The translations under genes and the position numbers were made by a program. Positions 56,988 through 64,000 of a stretch of DNA of 64,000 nt are shown here, piece by piece; the stretch's first letter is position 1, and each line of letters starts with the position of its first letter. The notes under the pieces are model-generated. The model made no database searches, was not told the origin of the DNA, and was given only the letters and a program-made list of their open reading frames with translations. The stretch is from Voacanga thouarsii. Its lineage: Eukaryota; Streptophyta; Magnoliopsida; Gentianales; Apocynaceae. Location of the stretch: contig JANUWF010002024.1 in NCBI GenBank assembly GCA_026120185.1, positions 1,488,001-1,552,000 on the forward strand, read 5' to 3'.

Positions 56988-59900
56988 ATGGATCACTACA
57001 AGGTGCTGGGAGTCGACAGAACCGCAACCAAGGATGAAATCAAGAAAGCATTTCGAAGACTAGCAATGGAATTTCACCCAGATAAGCATGCCGACTCTCC
57101 TAAGCATGTCAAGGACACGGCCACGCTGAAATTCAAGCAACTTTCCCAAGCCTATGAGATTCTCATCGACCATCACAAGCGGGCTGATTATAATATCGGC
57201 CGTCGCAGCTCCAATTGTAATTCTTCGAGTAGAGGAGGAGGTTATGGTTATGGAAATAGCCATGGATACGGGTATAGCTATGGTTACGGATATAGCGGAG
57301 CTGGGGCGGCTGGTAGGGGTAGAAGCGCTGGAATGGGTCTCAAATTTGAGGTGTTTCTTAGGTTTCTGACTACACGGACTTTTCTTCTCAATGCGGCCTT
57401 TGCTGGGTAAAATTCTTTTGTTTTACTGTTTTGAATTTTCAATACCTGTACTTTCTTTAAGTTTTAATTGTATTCTGGGGAATTCTATTTTTTTTTTCTC
57501 TGCTCAATTTTTGGGATATAATGAATATTAGTCTCGATTGGATAATTGAAGGGTTGGTATAAGGGAATGGAGTTTAGGGACAATTGTACTTTGTTCAACT
57601 AGCTGTGTTTTTTTTTGTTCCCAATTTAATCAAGATTCTTGAATTTTAGTTGTGCAATGACACTGTGATGGTGATAGAGTGTAACTATGGAACTGCGAAC
57701 GGATGGTTCATTTTGCAGTTTGCTTTTTCACAGAGAAGTTAATATGGCAGATAAGATTATTGCTTTGGTATTTGGGTTCTCCTGCATGGCTAGCTGGGAT
57801 TCTTTCTTGCTTTTAGAGATGGAGCAAGTTGTTTTGTTGTCTGCAAACTCTTCTATTGGAAAAGTATTTGATTATATATTTCATTATTCTCATGGAATTA
57901 TGGTTTATTTTTATAGACTGATGCAGTTTCTTTCTGCAGTGTTTTGGTTGGTGGAACCTATTTCATTGATGTTGGTAGGGACACACTGTGGAAGATGCAA
58001 AATTCAGGGGTATGTGACTAGGTTTTCTGGATTCCTTTTCTTTTTTCTTCTTCTTCTCTTGCTGCTGAATATAAACAGTATAAATGAATAATTGAATAAA
58101 ATATGTGAAATCAAAATAGTAAAAAGGAAATCATCAAAGAGTTTAAGGTCTAGAGGGATTTTGAATGTTTACCTGCAAAATTGGAATTTGAGAAATGATT
58201 ATGAGTTTCATTAGTTTCAAGTAGAGAACTTACGAGCATTGTGATTCATCTCATCAAGCAAATAGAAGCACTGTCCCAATCTTTTAAAGTGAATTGTAGA
58301 ATTGATAAGTCTACCCTGAGGGAGTCAGACTTTTATGAAACATTAACAGGTCATTAGCAAATTTTTTATTCTATTGCAATGGTCTAGTGGTCGGATAATA
58401 GGAAACAGGTCAATCAATCTATTATGGAGCTGTTCTCTAATTAATTTGGATTTGAATTTCTCAATAGGATGACAAACTAAGGAGGATAATGTAACATCAA
58501 CATGAGAGTATGAACAAAAATTTTCTTTGGATGAATGAGGCATGGCTGTTGTGCATGCAAATGACCAATTACTTATGTGACATTTGTTGCAAAAGAACTC
58601 TGATGTGGGTTATATATGTTGCCCAGCCCTCTGGGAAAAGACAATGCATTGCCCATACAGAACTCTGAAACAAAATTTAAGACTTGTTTTTAACATGATT
58701 CCCTTCCCCTTTCGGCCTATGCCTCAGCATTGGGCTCCTTATACCCATTAAATACAAACTTCCATGAACCTTAAAAAAAAAAAAATGAAAGAAAAATCAT
58801 GGAGATTAATATGTTACTGAAATTTGCATGGCCTGCGAGCTAATTGAATTTTACTCTGGGTTGGAAAATATGGTAAGCAAGGAATATTCCTGCATGTAAT
58901 GTTGTTTTCAGTAACGTATATTTTCTTTTAGGTTCGTGGAAATTTAGATGTTAGAATAGGAAAATCATAACAGATGCTAGTGAGTTGCATTGTACTTTCT
59001 GTCCAAGTGTAATGACCATGAAAACATGCTGTGAATTTTCAATAATTATTTGAAGCTCATTAAGTACATTCTATTTGGTAAAGTTTACAGGCATGTCCAA
59101 ATTTGTAGTTTTCTTGGAATGCATTGCATTAGTCAGCAAAAGATTTTCTGAGCTAGATGTATGAACTTGAGCACATGAATCGGAGTTCCTTTATAGTTCA
59201 GTTTGTGCAAAACCTCTTCAGCAGACATCCCAAACATATGACTATGAGTGGAGTCAACACCCATGCGGCCTTGATATAATTTGCCATTACTTTATGTCAT
59301 CAGACCACATATTAACTTGTTTAATTGATGCTAACATATAATACTTTGGTTAACTGGTATATTTTTACGGTTCTATATTGACTACTTAATTCATCAGAAA
59401 TGCTTTAACAGTTAAAAGCAGATTACTTGTATTGAGTCAGCTGACATCTTTAATTCTTTATGGGAGAATTTGGACCCTTTTGTCATCTTTTCCTTAAATA
59501 TTTTCATTAGTTTCTGGATGTGTTTTTCAATCTCATACAGATTCATCATTTTGTATACTTTATCCTTTGAAAACATGTAATTCTTTTTAGGTATGATATT
59601 GTAAATCTCAAACAGCTTTCAAAAACCTTATTCACCTCTCCTATCATGAATTTATTAAATATTTTTTTCCATCTGAAGACATAAATATCCAGCAAATTTA
59701 GAATTTCTAATGGCTTAATGCCCTAGAGATATTTACAATTAAGATGGGTAATTCACTTCAAAACTCTTGCATCTAAACTTCAAATATATATATATATATA
59801 TATATATGTAATATTTATAATATTTCGATTCTTGGGACTAAGGCTTAGTATTGCTGTTTTGTTGCTGTTGTTGTAATTATAATATTTCAATGTGGTTAAA

Positions 59901-60881
59901 TGAAGCCTCAACTTTCCCTTCTTCTTTTGATAATTCAAAATTTTAGGTCCAACACAACTAATCTTGTAAAATATTTTAAATTCCTTAACAGCCTATCTAT
60001 ATATTCATTCATGTGTGAAGAAAAATGCTGTAAAGATTTCTGTTAATTTGTAGCACACTATTAAAGTATTTCTATGGTGCTTCTTGCAAAAATAGTGATA
60101 ATGATACCTATCAAAGAAAAGAATATTACAAGTACCATCTACTTTGTTTCTTTGTATCTGAAAATCCTCCAGCTGATGCATTTAGGCATAAAACCAATAA
60201 CTGATAGGTAAGGTACAGATTTTGTATTCTACCTTACCCTTGCCCACGCATACTGTTAAACAAGAGCAGTTTTAGTTGTGCAGGAAATTATACCTTTGTG
60301 CTGTCACCAAATCCTAGATATCCACATGACAGTAATGTCGTCATGGTTTTGCATTACATTTTGGGACTAGGAGAGTGTATGAGAACTCTACATATTGAAG
60401 AGCCTCTTTTTTGTAATTGATGAAAGTGCGTAGTTTGAAGCGACATAACTAAAACTTCCAGTTATGAGAGTTGGTTCTTGGATAACTTTTGTATGAAACC
60501 GTATCCTAAAGAATTCCTTAAGGTCTTAGATCTTGGTTTTATGGCATGTGATTTCTGGATTTTGTCTCCCGGGAACACTTTTGGGGCTGAACCATACATC
60601 TTAAATTGGTGGAAGGGGCAAACTATAGGAAGATAGATATATAATGTGTGAATTTTGAAAAACTTTCAGGGAAGATATAACTATATGGGCTTTGCTAAAA
60701 AAATTGATTTTTTCCAAGGCAAATAATACAATTTGGAAAACTTTGAGGCCCTTAGTTCCCCTGTTGGAACAGTTGCACTGATTTGCCTTTCTTTTTTGGT
60801 TGCTTTTCCCATACCTAGAAATCATTTGAAGAGGCTATGGAATCTATAGAGCGGGCCAAAGCACTTGAACATAAAAGGTAA
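56988..60881 (+). CDS. Small J-domain (DnaJ/HSP40) protein, three exons
   Basis: Exons 56988-57406, 57940-58009 and 60819-60881 (419 + 70 + 63 nt, 183 aa). Splice phases fit: GCTGG|GTAAAA, TTTCTGCAG|TGTT, TCAGGG|GTATGT and ATACCTAG|AAATC. An N-terminal J domain (residues 1-70: MDHYKVLGVDRTATKDEIKK) has the HPD triad at 30-32, needed to stimulate Hsp70 ATPase. A Tyr/Gly-rich stretch follows (about 79-111), with alternating GYGYS units. Then comes a hydrophobic stretch (about 132-150, LLNAAFAG...VLVGGTYFI) that may be a membrane segment, and a short charged tail (SFEEAMESIERAKALEHKR). There is no zinc-finger domain, so it is a class C type J protein. A group of plant J proteins ends in the same W-KM-NSGKSFEEAMESIE-AK tail, which confirms exons 2 and 3. 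Location and Hsp70 partner cannot be read from the sequence. Confidence 0.93.
57407..57939 (+). other. Intron 1 of the J-protein gene
   Basis: 533 bp, GT...AG, T-rich before the acceptor. The frame 57687-58091 spanning it is not used: the protein continues in the family frame only from 57940. Confidence 0.88.
58010..60818 (+). other. Intron 2 of the J-protein gene
   Basis: 2809 bp, GTATGT...CCTAG. An (AT)n run lies at about 59785-59806. No mobile element ends were recognised. Confidence 0.88.
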
Positions 60882-62136
60882 TAAGGTTGCGCTTCATGCG
60901 GTGTAACAACAGCGCAAGGTCCTCAAGTTGATCCTGTTTGAATGGAAGGAAACTGACAATGGCCGATTGGGAAATTTGAGGTTCCTTTGCTCAAGCTATC
61001 CATGAAGCTAGTCGTATGTATGGCCGGGTGATGCTTGCAGAAGTAGGTAGATATTTCAAACTTGTAGAGTGTATTTATATTCTGTATTTCCTAGTAAAAT
61101 AATACATGATTGTTTATATAGAATTCTATTTTTCAATTTATACATTTGGGGACGGAGAATTGTATAGAATTATAGAGCAGCATCTAGATTCGATGAAAGG
61201 GAGAAGAAGTATCCTCGTTTTTGAATATGTAAGAACTTCTCTAATTTCCAATTTTAATTCAATATCTTTTTGTTCTAAGAAAAGTAACTGTCGGTTATTT
61301 CTGAACTTTCCAGCCAAAATGTAAGATGTTGACATTTCATAGGATTTTTTTATCTTAGGTCGTTTTTTCATGACAGGTAGGCAGTCAATTCGAACTTATA
61401 CAATAACATCAACAAACTAAGTTTTAGTCCCAAAAAATTTGGAATTGGTTACATGAACTAATATCAGGTCAGGTTATGTGTGGTCATTTACATGAACCAA
61501 TATCAGATAGTCAATTCGAACTTATCATTAAAAAAAAAAAATCATATTACAACTGTTAACATGAATAAAATAATCTCTAAATATGCTTGTTATTGTACAT
61601 TTGAACCATGGAAAAGTTGTATGAAAAGTTGGAGTTTGATGCATTTGAATAATGGAACAAGTTGTATGAAAAGCAAGCGCACAATTCAATATTTATTAAT
61701 TAATGTTGATAAAATGATGAATTACAAATGTTTAAAGAGATGAGTTAATTTTACCCATTATTTGGAGAATAATAAAACATTATAAATTAATAATAAAAAC
61801 CTAGCTAGAGTATAAGAAACCCATATCTAAGTAATCAATTAAGCAATTCAATGTCATAACTATACAAGGATTCCAGGACTGAAAATAAAAATTTGAAAAT
61901 CAATTAACTTCCTAAATAAACTAGGACTCACATGAGTATTGATAATAGAATAAATTTTCACTAGTTGTCTCCTGCTTGAGTACAGGAAGTGAAAAAAACA
62001 AATCTCCCTCTCTTATTTTACTGTGTAGAATTACAATGATGGAGTACCCAATGGCTCATATTTTATTGCTCCTGCTACTGCATTTATATGGCAACTTTGA
62101 TTCTATCCTCACTCCACATGGCTGACTAACCTAGCC
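60882..62136. other. Intergenic region between convergent genes
   Basis: Holds the J-protein 3' untranslated region (AATAATACATG near 61099 may act as poly-A signal) and the 3' flank of the pathogen-related pseudogene. A short direct repeat, GGTTACATGAACTAATATCAG (61446) / ATTTACATGAACCAATATCAG (61487), with nearby copies of CAGTCAATTCGAACTTAT (61383 and 61508), indicates a diverged local duplication of about 125 bp displaced by 40-125 bp. Confidence 0.5.
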
Positions 62137-63426
62137 TTATGTACTCATGAAAGGGCAGCTTGAGGGCTTCTCACTTGTTGATTCGTCCGGATTTTTTCTC
62201 TTCATAAGCCCACTAAGCAGCTCTCCACGTTCATAAAAGAACTCTCATAAAAGAACTCCACCTTCACAATCTTAGATTCTTCATTCAACTGTGCCAAAAC
62301 AAAGATAGATAACTAATATTGCATAAAGGGTAGAATATAGCACAAAAACTAAGTGAAGTTCGGATCCAGCAATTCACTTAAATAACCATGAAAGAGGAGT
62401 TAGGTTGATAGATGATAAAGTCATGGAAACATGTGTTTTTCCGTATTTTGAACCCTAGTTTCACAAAACAATGGAACATTAAAGAACTGAAATCTATTAT
62501 TGACTACCTTAGAATTCTTGAATGGCCAACAACGAATTCAGATATTCTTAATCAAGTAGTACTGGATTCTTTTCTCTTTCAGATAGGCCTGAAAGGAGAA
62601 GGAAAGCTGGAATACTACCAAACATCTATTATTGAATTTGTTCCATTGATAACAAGACTTACTAGTAAATATATGCAGAAGTGACTGTCGAAGCCGAAAC
62701 CAAGAAGAACAAGATGGGAGTTAGCTCTGTAGAAATGGTTTTAACAGAGGAATATGGTACCTGGAAAATTCCAACCCCGATAAATTCAACCTTTTCTCCG
62801 GTAGGATCATGTCCTTTGAAAGGACCCTCCATAAATCCCCAGTGCCTAAACTTGTAAGCGATCACTGGTGGCCCCGAATAAACTTCAAGGATTTCAATGG
62901 CAAATCCACGAGGAAACGTGGTTGTGAAAGCCTTCATTGCTGATTCTGCAGTTTCCTCAGCTGGATTGTACAGCCGAAGTCTCTGGCAAAGATGTTTGCA
63001 GGAACATATTGTAGCCTCCAATTCTTCCTATTTCTTCCAGTGTTAAAGGCTTCTTTCCATTAACACATACAGTAAACTTCTTCGCATCCACAGTTTTGTA
63101 GTCATTAGGATTGGCCTTGTGCACCAATTCCATTTCCCATGTCTTCACAAGCCTTTGCACCTTCTCTTCAAGTGATCCTACTGGCCATACCTGCCAACAT
63201 ATATGCAATTAGGGCCTTGCCAGCTACTAGCAAACTTGATAAAAAGAGAGGGAAAGAAATTATTACAACAGGTGAAGCCTTGAATCAGTACCTTAGTTCT
63301 ACCCTCTTTAAAGAGGCTATTAACAGCATCATAATTAGGAGGACCGTTCCTCCACTTGGTGTTCTTGAACTCTTCTTCGCCCAAATAAGATCTATACTTG
63401 TCTCCCTCGGAAGCTGAAGATGCCAT
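62137..63426 (-). pseudogene. Broken gene for a 'pathogen-related' protein (barley PRP type, SnoaL/NTF2-like fold)
   Basis: Three minus-strand exons, all phase 0: 63292-63426 (MASSASEGDKYRSYLG...), 62761-63190 (VWPVGSLEEKVQRLVKTWEM ... FPRGFAIEILEVYSG ... FRHWGFMEGPFKGHDPTG) and 62137-62288 (LNEESKIVKVEFFYE...). Two lesions break the frame. Near 62979-62986 exon 2 is 2 nt short (430 instead of a multiple of three) in a GA repeat, after the block FLQTSLPE. In exon 3 a perfect 14-bp tandem duplication (62231-62244, 62245-62258) shifts the frame after EFFYE. With both undone, lengths would be 135 + 432 + 138 nt = 234 aa, close to the barley protein. As it stands translation stops in exon 2 at 62957-62959. 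The first lesion alone could be an assembly error; the second is less likely to be. The biochemical function of the family is not known; expression follows pathogen attack in barley. Confidence 0.9.
62231..62258. repeat. 14-bp perfect tandem duplication in exon 3 of the pseudogene
   Basis: Two adjacent copies of TCATAAAAGAACTC (plus strand). Confidence 0.97.
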
Positions 63427-63945
63427 TTTCAGAGCTCAAAACTGGTATAGAACTTCAAAAGGAAGAGGATTTTTGGGTAGAATATTTTTCTGTGTTTGTA
63501 AGAAGAGGGGTTATTGTAAGAATATTTTGTGAAAATGGTCCATTAGTTATTCATTACCGTGCGATTTTAAGTTTTTTCAATTGCCACTCAGTTGGTGGAG
63601 TCCCGTCCCCCCACCACGTCCCTTCCCCCCCCCCCCCAAAAAAAAAAAAAAAGTGTTACGTATGTAAATACAATTGAGTTGGTTAAAAGAAGCATCATGT
63701 ACTTTATTTGAATATCAATTTGCCCCTTACTAAAAACAATTGCTCCAGTGTCGCTCTCCAATTGAACAATGGTCCAAAGGTTGATGGCCAAAAATGGTTG
63801 GCCCCACGTCGGCCCCATGTCTTCGGTGAATTCATTTGATGGTTTGCCTTGTGCCAATCGTTGCATTTTTTCTATCCAAAATGCCCCGACTAATCTATTT
63901 TTATGTCTGATGCATTTCTTATTCGTTTTTCCACCTTTTTTTGCC

Positions 63946-63990
<45 letters not shown>

Positions 63991-64000
63991 CTGCCATCTT
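63427..64000. other. 5' flank of the pathogen-related pseudogene
   Basis: Promoter-side DNA. It contains a poly-C/poly-A junction (63624-63652) and a (CT)n run at 63950-63987. The minus-strand frame 63588-63947 reads through the poly-C/A block and has no known domain, so I leave it out as a gene. Confidence 0.55.
63950..63987. repeat. (CT)n microsatellite
   Basis: About 19 CT units at the window's right edge. Confidence 0.95.

Noticed and set aside
57687..58091. 134-codon plus-strand frame overlapping intron 1 and exon 2 of the J-protein gene
   Set aside because: The family frame through 57940-58009 is different and fits splice phases on both sides.
63588..63947. 119-codon minus-strand frame upstream of the pathogen-related gene
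   Set aside because: Its C-terminal part is translation of a poly-C/poly-A block and no known domain is present; more likely promoter DNA.
1..64000. CRISPR arrays, bacterial operons, tRNA or rRNA genes
   Set aside because: Plant nuclear features throughout; no regularly spaced repeats of that kind and no convincing tRNA A/B-box pair or rRNA stretch was noticed by eye.

Overview
The window looks like nuclear DNA of a eudicot plant. It is AT-rich, has spliced genes with GT-AG introns, and carries plant-type Ty1/copia (including Sirevirus), CACTA, hAT and RTE elements plus a florendovirus-like endogenous pararetrovirus. I cannot name the species. Two genes look intact, both on the plus strand near the right end: a membrane steroid-binding (MAPR, cytochrome-b5-like) protein (51413-55661) and a small J-domain protein (56988-60881). 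A third gene at the right edge (62137-63426, minus) encodes a barley-type 'pathogen-related' protein and is broken by two frameshifting lesions.

Layout. 1-5329: the 5' half of a minus-strand copia element with its 5' LTR, inserted in a Ty3/gypsy gag remnant (5330-5586). 6678-39274: two plus-strand exon fragments of a degenerate zinc-knuckle (Mutator-transposase-like) gene whose intron appears to have been filled by a 32-kb nest. The core of the nest is a minus-strand pararetrovirus of about 7.9 kb, now in four pieces (39024-38356, 28745-28496, 15705-12941, 11271-7030). It was interrupted by a 9.6-kb CACTA element (28746-38355, TSD TCT), a 12.8-kb Sirevirus (15706-28495, TSD AATAG) and a solo LTR (11272-12940). 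Second-level solo LTRs sit inside the Sirevirus (18972-20946) and inside the CACTA element (33865-35884); they belong to the same LTR family as the copia element at the left edge.

39.3-50.4 kb: AT-rich sequence with scattered, intron-bearing, decayed fragments of four unrelated housekeeping genes, all antisense: SmE, plastid fructose-bisphosphate aldolase, mitochondrial succinyl-CoA ligase beta and a mitochondrial-type DEAD-box helicase. This resembles the cargo of a gene-capturing transposon, but I could not find its ends. 50459-51205: a non-autonomous hAT element just upstream of the MAPR gene. The MAPR intron also holds the 3' end of an RTE-type LINE.

No tRNA, rRNA or CRISPR was recognised. 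Nothing was computed by alignment: homology calls rest on recognisable motifs, reading-frame and splice-phase consistency, terminal repeats and target-site duplications read by eye.
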